Shown here: in pieces, positions 1-8,812 of the stretch
Numbering within the stretch: the first letter of the stretch is position 1
Layout of the letters: each line of letters begins with the position of its first letter
Origin: Meiothermus taiwanensis DSM 14542
GTDB taxonomy: Bacteria; Deinococcota; Deinococci; Deinococcales; Thermaceae
Length of the DNA stretch: 64,000 nucleotides
Assembly: GCA_000482765.1 (NCBI GenBank)
Contig: AXWR01000005.1
Location: 62,001 to 126,000 of the forward strand
Direction: 5' to 3'
Translations under genes and position numbers: made by a program
The notes under the pieces: generated by a model
What the model was told of the DNA's origin: nothing
Database searches by the model: none
Seen by the model: the letters and a program-made list of their open reading frames with translations, nothing else

Positions 1-1
1 C

Positions 2-223
2 TGGGTGGGCTTGCGGGGGGCCATCCCCATCGTGCTGGCGACCTTTCCTTTGCTGGCTGGGGTCGAATCGGCGCAAAAGATATTCAATGTGACCTTCTTC
101 GTGGTGCTGTTTTCGGTGCTGGTGCAAGGAACCACCCTACCCCTGGCCGCCCGCTGGTTGCGGGTGCGCGCCGAGGATGAAGCGGTGGCCTCACCGCTTC
201 CCGAAGCAGTAGGTAGCCGCTAG
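2..223 (+). CDS. K+/H+ or Na+/H+ antiporter, CPA1 family, C-terminal end (partial)
   Basis: Only the last 73 residues are in the window; the reading frame is open to the left edge. The segment has the [18 protein letters not shown] signature of the late transmembrane helices of NhaP2/CvrA-type CPA1 antiporters, then a second hydrophobic helix ([17 protein letters not shown]) and a short polar tail ending in PEAVGSR. NhaP2 proteins often carry a cytosolic TrkA-C domain after the membrane part; here the protein stops soon after the last helix, so this looks like the short form. The substrate ion cannot be decided from this fragment. Confidence 0.8.
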   Translation, partial: WVGLRGAIPIVLATFPLLAGVESAQKIFNVTFFVVLFSVLVQGTTLPLAARWLRVRAEDEAVASPLPEAVGSR

Positions 224-240
224 CCTGTGGGGGTGCTTCT

Positions 241-1758
241 TCAACTCGGGGGAAGCTCAGCATCCACAAAGAGGGTCTTGGCCTGGGTGTACAGCACCTG
301 GCCGGGGGCCGCTTTGCGGGGCCGCCAGACGTGTTTTTTGGCGGTATAGTCCACCGGTACGTTTTTCTCGCCCCGGGCCTTGGAGTGGTGGGCCGCGAGC
401 TGTGCGGCATAGAGCAGGTCGGGCAGGGGTGCGGGGCGGCCCTGGGTGCGCAGAATCACGTGCGAACCGGGGAGGCCCTGGGCGTGGAACCAGAGGTCTT
501 CGGAGTGGGCCATGCGGGTCAGGAGGTCGTTTTCTTTGCTGTTGCGCCCCACCCAGACCTCGAGGCCGCTGGGACTCACCAGGCGCAGGCCCACCTGGGG
601 GCCTTTCTCACGGCTTTTGCGGCCCAGGGCCTGCAACTCCTGGCGGGAGCGCTGCTCGAGCCAGGCGAGTTCCTGCTTTAGCCCGGCGATCTGGGCCTCC
701 AGGGCCGGTATCTGCTCCAGGGCCCGCTCGGCATTGGCCTCGAGGCGCTTGGCCCGGGCGTAGAAGCGGCTGGCGTTCTGGATGGGGGAGAGCCCGGCTT
801 CCAGCGGAATTTCCACCATCTGGCCGGAAAAATCCTCCAGCGTGGCCTTCCGCCCTGGCGGAAGCTGGTGGCCGTAGGCCATTAGCAGATCGCCCCAGCC
901 CCGCAGGCGCTGGGCCTCCTCCAGGCGCTCCAGGGCGTTGTGGGCATCCTCCAGGCGGGCTTGCAGGGTTCGCATCTGCCGCTGGAGGGCCTCGCGCAGG
1001 GGTTTGCGCAGGGCCTCGGCCTCTTCCTGCGCCCAGGCGGCCTGGAGGTCAGGAGGGGTGGTTTGCAGGCTGGGCTGCTCGACCAGGCTGTGGATAACCC
1101 TGTGGATAAGTGGTAGATGTTCGTGGCTGAGCCGAGTTTCCGGGCTCAGGTGTGCGCGTCGGCAGAGTTCGGCCCCCAGGGCTTTACCCACCCCGTCCAG
1201 GTTTTTGATGAGCTGCGCGAGGGGCTGGCCCACAAAGGGCTTCAGTTCGTCCTCCTGCAGGGTGCGGGGGTCGAGCTTGTGGTAGGGTGGGGGCGGGGTG
1301 TAAAAAAGCCCGCTCCGCAGTTCGCGGTAGCGGTTGATGGCGGGCGTAACCGGGCGGTCTATGCCGATAATCCGGCCCTCGAGGTCACAAACCATCAGGT
1401 TGGCGTTGCGGCCCGTGAGCTCGAAGACCAGCCGGGTGGGGGCGGTGTCCACAAAGCCCTTCTCCCCTTCGAACTGCAAAAACACCACCCGGTCGAGCTT
1501 GAGCTGTTCAATTTTTAGCAAACGCCCCTTGCAGCGGGCCTCCAAAAGGCGCTGGAAGGGAGTCTTGGCCTCGCCCACCACACGATCCGCTTCCAGTGCC
1601 AGAAGGGGATGGGGCGGGCGGTAGCGCAACAGTAGATTGCCCAGTCCTTCCAGGAGCAGGGCGGCGGTGCCCTCGTCGGGGAAAGCCCAGCCCAGGCTGC
1701 GCAAGGGCAACCTCCCCGCCAGCCCGCGCACCACCGCATGAATCAGCAAGCCTTCCAC
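241..1758 (-). CDS. rqcH: RqcH/NFACT-family ribosome quality control factor
   Basis: 505 residues with the NFACT layout: N-terminal NFACT-N domain (about 1-190), helix-hairpin-helix region, a long charged coiled coil (about 255-375) and a C-terminal NFACT-R domain (about 390-500). The LDRVV motif puts Asp89-Arg90 at the position of the conserved DR pair that Rqc2/RqcH needs for tRNA-dependent Ala tailing, and ELTGRNANL follows as in the family. RqcH binds stalled 50S subunits and adds C-terminal alanine tails that mark nascent chains for degradation. The start is GTG at 1758; no strong Shine-Dalgarno is seen. It converges with the antiporter gene, 17 bp apart. Confidence 0.9.
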   Translation of the reverse strand: MEGLLIHAVVRGLAGRLPLRSLGWAFPDEGTAALLLEGLGNLLLRYRPPHPLLALEADRVVGEAKTPFQRLLEARCKGRLLKIEQLKLDRVVFLQFEGEKGFVDTAPTRLVFELTGRNANLMVCDLEGRIIGIDRPVTPAINRYRELRSGLFYTPPPPYHKLDPRTLQEDELKPFVGQPLAQLIKNLDGVGKALGAELCRRAHLSPETRLSHEHLPLIHRVIHSLVEQPSLQTTPPDLQAAWAQEEAEALRKPLREALQRQMRTLQARLEDAHNALERLEEAQRLRGWGDLLMAYGHQLPPGRKATLEDFSGQMVEIPLEAGLSPIQNASRFYARAKRLEANAERALEQIPALEAQIAGLKQELAWLEQRSRQELQALGRKSREKGPQVGLRLVSPSGLEVWVGRNSKENDLLTRMAHSEDLWFHAQGLPGSHVILRTQGRPAPLPDLLYAAQLAAHHSKARGEKNVPVDYTAKKHVWRPRKAAPGQVLYTQAKTLFVDAELPPS

Positions 1759-1872
1759 GCTCAGGAGTCTAGCGGACTCTCGACCCCATGCCCACCCTAA
1801 TTGAGCCCGTGGGTTTGCACATGTAGAGAGTTTCCGTAAAGGCTGGTCGTTGCGATAAAAGATCAGGCAGCC

Positions 1873-1900
1873 TTGACAGGCTCGGATTAATCTCTAGAAT
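1873..1900 (+). promoter_or_regulatory. Sigma-70-type promoter of the toxin-antitoxin pair
   Basis: TTGACA (1873-1878) and TAGAAT (1895-1900) with a 16-bp spacer. The -10 box lies in an imperfect palindrome (TCTA...TAGA, about 1893-1910), a plausible autoregulatory operator for the antitoxin. GGAGGTGA at 1917-1924 is a very strong Shine-Dalgarno just before ATG 1928. The surrounding 60 bp are AT-rich compared with the window. Confidence 0.7.
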
Positions 1901-1927
1901 AATATATAGATTTCGTGGAGGTGACAC

Positions 1928-2194
1928 ATGGGTTCCATATACCTGCCCGATCAACTGAAGGCCAGGTTGGTTCGAGCAGCCCGGCGTCGCGGTTACCTGG
2001 TTGGGCGTGGGCGTCAGTCTCAGCTGGCAGAGTATCTGGCCTATCTCATTCGGCTGGATGAGCAGGCTGGAGGGGCTGAGCGGCCACGGCGCACGCTGGA
2101 TCAGGCCCGTGGGTTACTGTCGGTTGCTGGAAAGCCGGCGCCTTCGGATGAAGCGATCCGGGATATTCTGGCAGAGCGGCGAATGCGCAAGTAG
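1928..2194 (+). CDS. Antitoxin of a VapBC-like module (RHH-like)
   Basis: 88 residues. The N-terminus (SIYLPDQL, then two basic helices) fits a ribbon-helix-helix DNA-binding fold, and the C-terminus (SDEAIRDILAERRMRK) looks like the flexible toxin-wrapping tail of VapB-type antitoxins. It is followed after 24 bp by a PIN-domain gene on the same strand, the standard antitoxin-toxin order. Promoter and Shine-Dalgarno are both strong, as expected for the unstable partner. The RHH assignment rests on pattern only; a MazE/AbrB fold is less likely because no beta-hairpin pattern is visible. Confidence 0.75.
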   Translation: MGSIYLPDQLKARLVRAARRRGYLVGRGRQSQLAEYLAYLIRLDEQAGGAERPRRTLDQARGLLSVAGKPAPSDEAIRDILAERRMRK

Positions 2195-2218
2195 GTTCGT
2201 TATTCGAGACCAACCGCG

Positions 2219-2653
2219 ATGCGAATTCTCCTGGATACAAATGTTGTACTCGATGTGCTTCTTGGGCGAGAGCCGTGGCAGGCTGAGGCATCGGCCATCT
2301 GGCAGGCGGTCGATGAGGGGCAGGTTGTCGCGTATGTGCCGGCTTCGGCTATCACCGATATCTACTACGTTGCCCGGAAACTGACGGACCTTGTTCGGGC
2401 GCGACGGTCGGTGCAGGTGTGCTTGGATGCCTTCCATGTGTGCGCTGTCGATCGATTTGTGCTCGAGCGAGCTCTAGTCTTGAGCGGGTCGGATTACGAG
2501 GATAATGTCCAGATAGCCTGTGCTGAGTTGAACGGGTTGGATGCGATTGTGACCCGAGACCCGGACGACTACGAGGGTTCGCCGATCGCCGTCTGGTCTC
2601 CCGCGCAATGCCTCAAGAACTTGCGGGGCAAAAGCCACCGCAGGTCTCCTTGA
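2219..2653 (+). CDS. PIN-domain toxin (VapC-like ribonuclease)
   Basis: 144 residues with a PIN nuclease pattern: LLDTNVVLDVLL with Asp6, an acidic residue in AITDIYY (Asp47), Asp92/Asp95 in SDYEDNVQ, and VTRDPDDY (Asp114). These would form the Mg2+-binding acidic cluster. The AITDIYYVAR and SDYEDNVQ strings resemble the PIN_3 subgroup. VapC toxins cleave tRNA or rRNA when free of antitoxin. There is no good Shine-Dalgarno in the 24 bp after the antitoxin stop, so translation is probably coupled. Codon use is less GC-biased than neighbours, which suggests horizontal gain. Confidence 0.82.
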   Translation: MRILLDTNVVLDVLLGREPWQAEASAIWQAVDEGQVVAYVPASAITDIYYVARKLTDLVRARRSVQVCLDAFHVCAVDRFVLERALVLSGSDYEDNVQIACAELNGLDAIVTRDPDDYEGSPIAVWSPAQCLKNLRGKSHRRSP

Positions 2654-2736
2654 TTCGCTCCTTTTTGTGTACCGGCCACAGCGTACCCTTGAGCGGAGCA
2701 GCCTCGGTTCACCCGCCACGCAGCAGATGCGAGCCG

Positions 2737-3510
2737 TTAGCCCCCCCCAACCCGGCGGAGCTGCACCAAAAACGCCGTATGCCCCACCTGCTGAAACTTG
2801 GGGTGGGCGATGGGGGGTCGCACATCCCACTCCCGGTGCTGCACCTCCAGGGTACGCTCGTGCAAAAACGGCAGTTGTAGGGTTTTGATTTGCTCGAGCA
2901 GTGTAATTACCTGGGTCAGGTTGGGCAGGTAGCAGACCAGAAAGCGGTCTGTTTTCAGTGCCGGTGCAATGTTGTTCAGCGCTTTCCAGGGTTCCATCAG
3001 ATCTAGCGCAATGCCGTCAAAGGAGTTGGGTGGTAACTCGGCCTGGGCCAAGTCGCCCTGGACAAAGGTAACGTTGCCCCAATCCTCAAATTCGCTCAGG
3101 TTGCGTCTGGCCCGCTCGAGGTGTCGGGGGCGGGACTCATAGCTCCAGACCTGGCCCGTAGGCCCCACCGCCCGCGCCAGGTACAGGGTCAGGCCGCCCG
3201 AGCCCGAGCCTGCCTCCAGCACCCGCATCCCTGGGGCCAGGTCGAGCAGAAAGCAGATAGTAGCGGCGTCTTTGGGGTAGGTGGGGGTGGCTTCGCGGGG
3301 CATCTGGAGCACGTAGTCTTCCAGGGTGGGGCGGTGGATGCTGAAGCGTTCGCCTTGGGGGGTGGCCACAAACCGGCCGACCCCGGCCTGGATAATGGCC
3401 TCGTGACGGATGGAGCCCCGGTGGTAGTTGAATGTACCGCCTTGTTGTAAGCGAAACAAATAGACACGGCCCCGCCGGTCTTGTAGCAAAGCCCAGTCGC
3501 CATAGTTCAT
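2737..3510 (-). CDS. trmI: tRNA (adenine-58-N1)-methyltransferase TrmI
   Basis: 257 residues. The N-terminal beta domain is followed by the SAM-binding motif AGSGSGG (100-106) and the catalytic Asp170 in GIALDLMEPW, the same residue number as in Thermus TrmI. The enzyme forms m1A58 in the T-loop of tRNAs, which in Thermus is needed for growth at high temperature. It probably works as a homotetramer. The gene converges on the toxin gene; a weak promoter (TTGACA at 3548-3543, 19-bp spacer, TACGCT at 3523-3518) would start transcription a few bases before ATG. Confidence 0.93.
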   Translation of the reverse strand: MNYGDWALLQDRRGRVYLFRLQQGGTFNYHRGSIRHEAIIQAGVGRFVATPQGERFSIHRPTLEDYVLQMPREATPTYPKDAATICFLLDLAPGMRVLEAGSGSGGLTLYLARAVGPTGQVWSYESRPRHLERARRNLSEFEDWGNVTFVQGDLAQAELPPNSFDGIALDLMEPWKALNNIAPALKTDRFLVCYLPNLTQVITLLEQIKTLQLPFLHERTLEVQHREWDVRPPIAHPKFQQVGHTAFLVQLRRVGGG

Positions 3511-3710
3511 GAGGTTTAGCGTAGCGGGTTTGCGGGTTGGTTTGTCAAACGCTTTGCAAGGCCCAAGGCTCTGAATTTGGGCACTCCCAATGGGGGGTGG
3601 CTGTGTAGCACCAAAACACCCAAGGCAGTTTTGTTTTTGCGATCTTCTGGTAAGCCGCAGGTCTCAAGCGGGATTTCCATCTACCATGAATGGGCCAGTA
3701 GACTGAAATT

Positions 3711-4700
3711 ATGCCGCTCAAGCGCCAACTGGCCTGGGTGATCGGACTGCTGGCCTTTATTCCCAACCTGGTTATAGTTCTGGTTTTCTGGGCTTCTTTT
3801 CAAGGAAGATCGCTGGAAACCTCGCTATTTTTGCTGGTCTGGTTGTCGGTGCTGGCCCTGGCTGCGGCTGGGGTGGGGTATTTCCTGGCCAATACCCTTC
3901 TGCACCCAATCGACGAGCTAACCCGTAGCCTCTACTACCTGCGGGGAACCGGTCGCACCCTGGCCGAGCTTTCGCTTCCCTCGCCCAAGCAGCCACCCCC
4001 CGCCGAGATAGCCCAGTTGCGCGAGGGCTTTGAAGAAGTGCTCGATCACCTGCGTGAGCTGTTGGAAGCGCGTGAAGCCACCTATGCAGCCCTAACCCAC
4101 GATCTTAAAACGCCCTTGCTGGCAAGCCTGCGAACGCTGGAGTATCTGGAAGAAGCCGACAAAATTGGGCCGGAAAAGCGAAAAGAGCTGCTGCGTAGCT
4201 TGCGGGAAGAACTGAACCGGAGCTACCTGTTGGTGGAAAACCTGCTCACCGCCAGCCGCCTCGAGGCCCGGCGCATCCAGCCAGAAAACCTCAACCTGCG
4301 CTCCGTTCTGGAAGACTTCCGCCTGCGCTATGCCCAGCAGGCTCAAAAGCGCGGTCTGCGCTTGGAGATTGAGGGGGCTGGGCAGGCCAGGGCCGAGCGG
4401 CTCTTGCTCGAGCGGGCGCTGGCCAATCTGGTCGAGAACGCCCTGCGCCATGCCAAAAGCCGGGTGGTGCTGCGGGCGGGGGATGGCTGGCTCGAGGTCG
4501 AGGACGACGGCCCGGGATTGCCCGACAGTCTGGAAAACCTTACCCAGCCTTTCCGCAGCCAGCGCCTGCGCGGGGTGCGGGCGGGCAGCGCGGGGTTGGG
4601 GCTGTACGTGGCCCGACGGGTGGCTGAGGTGCACGGCGGGCAGCTGGAAAACCTGGCTTTGCCGGGAGGGGGAACCCGGTTGCGCGTCCAGTTGTCTTAG
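3711..4700 (+). CDS. Membrane sensor histidine kinase (HisKA type)
   Basis: 329 residues. Two transmembrane helices (about 8-28 and 38-62) enclose almost no periplasmic domain, so the stimulus is likely sensed in or near the membrane. A HAMP-like linker follows, then the H-box ALTHDLKTPL with phosphoacceptor His130, N-box LVENALRHA (Asn243), G1 EDDGPGLPD and G2 GSAGLGLYV (295-298). TAGACT at 3699-3704 lies 6 nt before ATG, so the transcript may be leaderless. No response regulator is adjacent; the nearest (8813-9397) is NarL-type, which usually pairs with HisKA_3 kinases, so partnership is uncertain. Confidence 0.88.
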   Translation: MPLKRQLAWVIGLLAFIPNLVIVLVFWASFQGRSLETSLFLLVWLSVLALAAAGVGYFLANTLLHPIDELTRSLYYLRGTGRTLAELSLPSPKQPPPAEIAQLREGFEEVLDHLRELLEAREATYAALTHDLKTPLLASLRTLEYLEEADKIGPEKRKELLRSLREELNRSYLLVENLLTASRLEARRIQPENLNLRSVLEDFRLRYAQQAQKRGLRLEIEGAGQARAERLLLERALANLVENALRHAKSRVVLRAGDGWLEVEDDGPGLPDSLENLTQPFRSQRLRGVRAGSAGLGLYVARRVAEVHGGQLENLALPGGGTRLRVQLS

Positions 4701-5013
4701 AGCGTTTTCCACGAATACCCAGCGCAGCAAAATACGCTGCACTGGGTAAATTGCCTGCCACCGTGGGCCAGGAACGCGATAAAGGCTCCTCGCAGCAACC
4801 GGTTTTTGCAGCCGGCATGCTGCACAAACCAACGTGTGATATTTGACCATGGGCGGCGAGTATCCTGAAAAGAAGCGAGTAACCTTCTCCAGCACGAATA
4901 AAGGATCGCTTAAAGCAGTTCCGCGCGGCGCATCAGCGACCTGATTAACGTAACGCATCAACCCCCATCTGGGGGTACTTGAATTCAAACGGCCCGTCCA
5001 AACTCGAGGCGGT
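4701..5013. other. Intergenic region before first pilin operon, with two hairpins
   Basis: 313 bp without a convincing gene. A 12-bp inverted repeat (ACCCAGCGCAGC at 4717-4728, partner at 4736-4747, one mismatch) follows the kinase stop and may end its transcript although no T-run follows. A small GC hairpin (ACCCCC/GGGGGT, 4961-4976) and the palindrome TTGAATTCAA (4979-4988) lie just upstream of the first prepilin gene and could be regulatory. I see no clear -35/-10 pair; TTGACC at 4843-4848 lacks a well-spaced -10. Confidence 0.45.
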
Positions 5014-5484
5014 ATGGCGAGGTGCGCGCAGGCCTATAAGCAGATAAAAACGCCGGGGGGCTTTACCCTACTGGAGCTCATTGTGGTGATGGCCATCCTG
5101 GGGGTGGCCGCCGGCCTCGGTATCGCCCAGATACGCAACATCGGGCAGCGGCAACAGGCTCTGGCAACGGTGGATCAAATCCGCCAGCTTTTCTGGCAGG
5201 GTGCGACTGCGGCAGCCAGCCGGGGCGGCACCAACTTCTTGCTGGTGCGCAGCGGCAACACCCTGCAGGTGCAGTCCCAGGTGGATGGAAGCGTGCTGCG
5301 CAGCGTGACCCTGCCGAACGGGGTGAGCTGTAGCCTAAGCAATGGTACACTGGCCACCTTTACTTCTCCTGGGAAAGTAATTTTTTCTAGCAGCTTTCCG
5401 GCCAATCGTCAGTTCACCGTAACAGCGGCCGGACAGACCTTTACCCTGACGGCCACCCTGATTGGGGAGGTGCGACGGCAATGA
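5014..5484 (+). CDS. Minor type IV prepilin, PilA1-like position
   Basis: 156 residues. A 16-residue leader ends in PGG, then FTLLELIVVMAILGV: the classic type III signal with Gly16/Phe17 cleavage by PilD and the conserved Glu+5. The rest is a short globular domain with a Cys in VSCSLSN. It is the first of four overlapping genes whose order (three small prepilins then a giant ComZ-like protein) matches the Thermus pilA1-pilA2-pilA3-comZ locus. GAGGCGG just upstream of ATG is a usable ribosome site. Likely role: tip or initiation pilin for DNA uptake. Paralogue identity is inferred from order, not alignment. Confidence 0.85.
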   Translation: MARCAQAYKQIKTPGGFTLLELIVVMAILGVAAGLGIAQIRNIGQRQQALATVDQIRQLFWQGATAAASRGGTNFLLVRSGNTLQVQSQVDGSVLRSVTLPNGVSCSLSNGTLATFTSPGKVIFSSSFPANRQFTVTAAGQTFTLTATLIGEVRRQ

Positions 5485-5957
5485 GAAACCGAGGGTTGAC
5501 CCTTATCGAGGTGATAGTGGCCGCGGGCGCGCTGGCGATTGTACTGGGAATCTTTACCACCCTGCTGGTGGGCAGCATGCGCCAGACCAGCGTTGTAGGG
5601 GGGCGGGCCCAGGCCAATCAGCTGGGGCTTTTTTTAGGCCGGCAGATCATCGAGGCCGATGAACGGGCCGTCCCTGACGAGGGCGAGAGTCTCACCTGGG
5701 GTTATGGCCAGTTGGCCAACGCCACCAGCGGCTTCCCCAGCCTTACCAGCGAGCAGCAGTTCGCTAACCTGGCCCTCTATCGTGCCAGCGTAACCAACCA
5801 GGGAGCCCCCTCCTGGGCCAGTAGCAGCTGGCAGATCAGCCAGTACCGCATCGAGATTTGCTGGCGCAGTCCGGAGGGGGAGCAGTGCGTCAACCAGAGT
5901 ATCATCGGCCCTTCCCCAGCGCGGGTGGGAGCCGGGATTAACAGCGGTATCAACTAA
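5481..5957 (+). CDS. Minor type IV prepilin, PilA2-like position
   Basis: 158 residues with a very short leader, MRNRG, then LTLIEVIVAAGALAI (Glu+5 present). It resembles PilV/GspI-type minor pilins. The start codon overlaps the preceding stop (ATGA), so the two are translationally coupled. The globular part ends with a Cys pair region (EICWRSPEGEQCVNQ). In Thermus PilA2 is the partner that anchors ComZ to the pilus; the same role is plausible here because the ComZ-like gene is in the same operon. Confidence 0.84.
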   Translation: MRNRGLTLIEVIVAAGALAIVLGIFTTLLVGSMRQTSVVGGRAQANQLGLFLGRQIIEADERAVPDEGESLTWGYGQLANATSGFPSLTSEQQFANLALYRASVTNQGAPSWASSSWQISQYRIEICWRSPEGEQCVNQSIIGPSPARVGAGINSGIN

Positions 5958-5968
5958 AGGAGGTTGCT

Positions 5969-6835
5969 TTGCGTCCTCGAGGTTTTACAGTCCTGGAATT
6001 GCTGCTGGCCCTCTTGGTGCTGGTGATCGTGATGGCACTGGCTTTCAACACCAGCATCCAGGGATTGCAGCTTAACCAGTCCAACGAGGCGGTGAGCTCG
6101 GCCCAGAACAAAGCCCGACGGGTGCTGGAGGTGCTGAGCCAGGATTTGCGCACGGCGGCGTTTGCCATCGTGACCCATACCCCCTTCAACAGCAACACCA
6201 CCAGCATCTCTTTTGCCCAGGTGGCAGGGGGAGCAGGTTATGCCGTTAGCGCTGTGGCTGGTAACAGCCTGACGATTGTGAGCAACTCCCCCACCATCGC
6301 TACCGAGATTCCGGTGGGCAGCCGGCTGGTTGTGATCGACGGCAACGGTAACGCAGTGCTAACCCGCACCACTGGGCTGCCCGTGCTGAGCGGTGTCAAT
6401 ACCTACACCATCCCCACTACCTGCAACAACCTGCCGGTTGCTGCTACCTCCCAGACCCTGGCCTCGGTGATTAGCTTGCTGGGCTATAGCTACGATGCGA
6501 CCAACCGCAAGCTGATCTACCAGGCCCTGGGTGACGCAGCTTCTACCGATGTGGCCTACGATGTGAGTAATTTCCGCATTGACTATGTCTATCAGCGGCG
6601 CAATGGTTCTTCGGTGAGCGAAGAGCGCAACCCCAGCGGCTATCTGGTGAGCGGTCGGGTGCAGCCCTACTTTACCAGCAGTGGATCGGAATTTACCCTG
6701 CGGCGGCTGCAATTCACCCTGGGGGTTCAACTACCCTTACGTGGGCGCAACGTGGAACGAACCTACACCGGACAGGTGGACATGATTAACAACCTCTACT
6801 ATCAGGCCAAGGTGGTGAGCATATGCAACCCATGA
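5969..6835 (+). CDS. Minor type IV prepilin, PilW/PilA3-like position
   Basis: 288 residues: leader MRPRG, then FTVLELLLALLVLVIV with Glu+5, a long N-terminal helix and a Ser/Asn/Thr-rich globular part, like PilW or GspJ minor pilins. The start is TTG at 5969; it is supported by a strong AAAGGAGGT ribosome site at 5956-5964 and by the correct position of the cleavage site. The gene lies 11 bp after the preceding stop and overlaps the following gene by 13 bp, so it belongs to one transcript. Confidence 0.85.
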   Translation: MRPRGFTVLELLLALLVLVIVMALAFNTSIQGLQLNQSNEAVSSAQNKARRVLEVLSQDLRTAAFAIVTHTPFNSNTTSISFAQVAGGAGYAVSAVAGNSLTIVSNSPTIATEIPVGSRLVVIDGNGNAVLTRTTGLPVLSGVNTYTIPTTCNNLPVAATSQTLASVISLLGYSYDATNRKLIYQALGDAASTDVAYDVSNFRIDYVYQRRNGSSVSEERNPSGYLVSGRVQPYFTSSGSEFTLRRLQFTLGVQLPLRGRNVERTYTGQVDMINNLYYQAKVVSICNP

Positions 6836-8736
6836 GAGATCGCCAGGGCATCGCGATTGTGGTAGCCCTGACCGTAATTCTGCTGCTGAGCGTGGTAAGC
6901 ACCTTAATGTTCACACGTTCCATCAACGATCTGCGTACCAGCCGGGATAACACGGCCATGGCGCAGGCCATCAACCTGGCCCGGGGCGGGGCGGTGGCGG
7001 CCACGGCCCTGATGTCCAGCGAGGTGCGGGCCAGCCTTGAGGGCATCGTACGATCGGCAGACCCCAGCCTGGGGGGTATCAGCACCAGCGATATCTGGTA
7101 TTACGGTGGCAACGCCACCCAGCCCATCGCCTCCACGGTAGCGGCCCGGCTGGCTTTGCTGGCCAACACCCTCCAGACCAGCCTTAATGCGGCCATCTGC
7201 AACCGGAACTTTGCGCCGGATGGTTCGGGCGCCACGGTGCAGGTGCGCGTGCACTTTACCACTGCCCCGGCCTGCGGCCAGGCCTTTCCTGCTTCGGCCC
7301 AGCTTCCTTCCGGGTATGTGGTAGACGACGACAACAACCCGGCCACGCCCTTGACCCGCCAGGTGCAGGGGTACGCGCTGCCCTACGTGATGGTGGTCAC
7401 GGCCTCTCCTGGAACCCCCTACCAGCGCAACGTGATGGTGCAGGGTGAGTACCGCTTCCTGCTAACAAACGGCAGCTTTGCTCGTTACGCGCTGTTTACC
7501 AACCGGCATCGTACCCGCTCCAATAGCTCGGTCTGGTTTACCAGCAACACCCTGTTTGATGGGCCGGTGCACACCAACGAGCGCTTTAACTTCTCCTTTA
7601 ATCCCTGGTTCGGCGGTTATGTGACCAGTGCGGGCTGCACCAATGCTGGGGCCAGCAGTTGTGCCGGCTCCATCAGCCCTGGTGCATTTTTTGGTTCGGG
7701 CAACAACACCACCTTCTTATCCCCCAGTCAGATGACCAACCCCAACGCCCCTTCCTGGACCAGCAATGGGATTACTCACGCCCCGATTTTTGAGGGCAAC
7801 CCCCGGGTGAACTGGCAGGAACCGTTTATCCCCATGCCGGATAACAACCAGAACCAGCGCAATGCGGCGCAGACGGGGGGTCTGTACTTCAACTCCGATA
7901 TCGCCCGGATCACCCTGTACGCAGGGGATGCCAGCGGGACACCCCCCACCTGCAACGCCTCGGGGGTTTGTACACCGGCCACCTCACCCTATCAGTACAT
8001 TGAAGTCTGCTTAACAGCAGCCTGCACCGGAACCAACCGGCAGCTGTACCGTTACGATGCCAGCGGGACGCTCTACCGCTTCAATGGCAGCTGGCCCGGC
8101 GTGTTGGTGCGGGTAGGTTTCAACGGCATGATCTTTGCCGATGGAAGCATCGATAACCTCACCGGCCCGGCCCGTTCCGATGCCAGTAACCCCAACACCG
8201 CACCCCCAGCGCTGGCCAGCTTTGCGCAGATTACCGTAGCCAACGCGGGCAGCGGTGAGAACATTCGCATCCAGGGCGACCTCAAGTATCAGAGCCCGGC
8301 CTGCAGCGGTACGCCGACCCGCAACGGTGGCACGGTGACGCGGGCTACCTGCAACAACCTTTCGGCCGACAATATCCTGGGGGTGTATAGCCAGGATGGG
8401 GATATCCTGCTGGGCAACGGCACCAACACCTCCTTGCAAGACCTGACCATTCATGGGGTGTTGATGACCTCGAGGGGCGAGGTGGCGGTGCAGAACTACA
8501 ACAGCATCGCTCCGCGCGGTGCGATCCGCTTGCAGGGGGGTATTATCCAGTACACCTATGGGGCCTTCGGGCAGTTTAACAGCTCCACAGGCCAGATGAT
8601 TCAGGGCTATGCCCGCCAGTTCACCTACGACCCCCGGATGCAGGATCGGGCCCCGCCCTTCTTCCCCACCACCGGGGTGGTGCAGGTAAGCGTGGCCACC
8701 CCCCTCAGCTTTGGCCAGCGCGAACAGGTGTATTAG
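6823..8736 (+). CDS. comZ: ComZ-like giant pilin (PilX N-terminus, DUF4900-like)
   Basis: 637 residues. The N-terminus (MRDRQG, then IAIVVALTVILLLSVVSTL) is a prepilin-type signal that lacks Glu+5, as in GspK/PilX tip subunits that cap a pilus. The remaining 600 residues are Asn/Thr/Gly-rich with several Cys pairs (AGCTNAGASSC, CNASGVC, CLTAAC) that may form disulfides, and a beta-rich C-terminal part. In Thermus, ComZ sits at the pilus tip and binds DNA during natural transformation. Order after three small prepilins supports this. An alternative ATG at 6832 overlaps the previous stop. A strong terminator follows. Confidence 0.78.
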   Translation: MQPMRDRQGIAIVVALTVILLLSVVSTLMFTRSINDLRTSRDNTAMAQAINLARGGAVAATALMSSEVRASLEGIVRSADPSLGGISTSDIWYYGGNATQPIASTVAARLALLANTLQTSLNAAICNRNFAPDGSGATVQVRVHFTTAPACGQAFPASAQLPSGYVVDDDNNPATPLTRQVQGYALPYVMVVTASPGTPYQRNVMVQGEYRFLLTNGSFARYALFTNRHRTRSNSSVWFTSNTLFDGPVHTNERFNFSFNPWFGGYVTSAGCTNAGASSCAGSISPGAFFGSGNNTTFLSPSQMTNPNAPSWTSNGITHAPIFEGNPRVNWQEPFIPMPDNNQNQRNAAQTGGLYFNSDIARITLYAGDASGTPPTCNASGVCTPATSPYQYIEVCLTAACTGTNRQLYRYDASGTLYRFNGSWPGVLVRVGFNGMIFADGSIDNLTGPARSDASNPNTAPPALASFAQITVANAGSGENIRIQGDLKYQSPACSGTPTRNGGTVTRATCNNLSADNILGVYSQDGDILLGNGTNTSLQDLTIHGVLMTSRGEVAVQNYNSIAPRGAIRLQGGIIQYTYGAFGQFNSSTGQMIQGYARQFTYDPRMQDRAPPFFPTTGVVQVSVATPLSFGQREQVY

Positions 8737-8749
8737 CCCTGCTTTCCTT

Positions 8750-8785
8750 CCACAGCCCCAGCTAAGGGGCTGTGGAAGACTTTTT
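8750..8785 (+). terminator. Rho-independent terminator of first pilin operon
   Basis: Perfect 10-bp stem CCACAGCCCC (8750-8759) / GGGGCTGTGG (8766-8775), 6-nt loop, then AAGAC and a run of five T (8781-8785). Confidence 0.92.
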
Positions 8786-8812
8786 ATTGCGACCTGCTAA
8801 TCTAGAGGCTAG

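Noticed and set aside
4092-4988. Long minus-strand open frame (298 codons) over the histidine kinase
   Set aside because: It mirrors the kinase gene, has no domain pattern, and its upstream part covers hairpins of the intergenic region. High GC content makes long antisense frames common.
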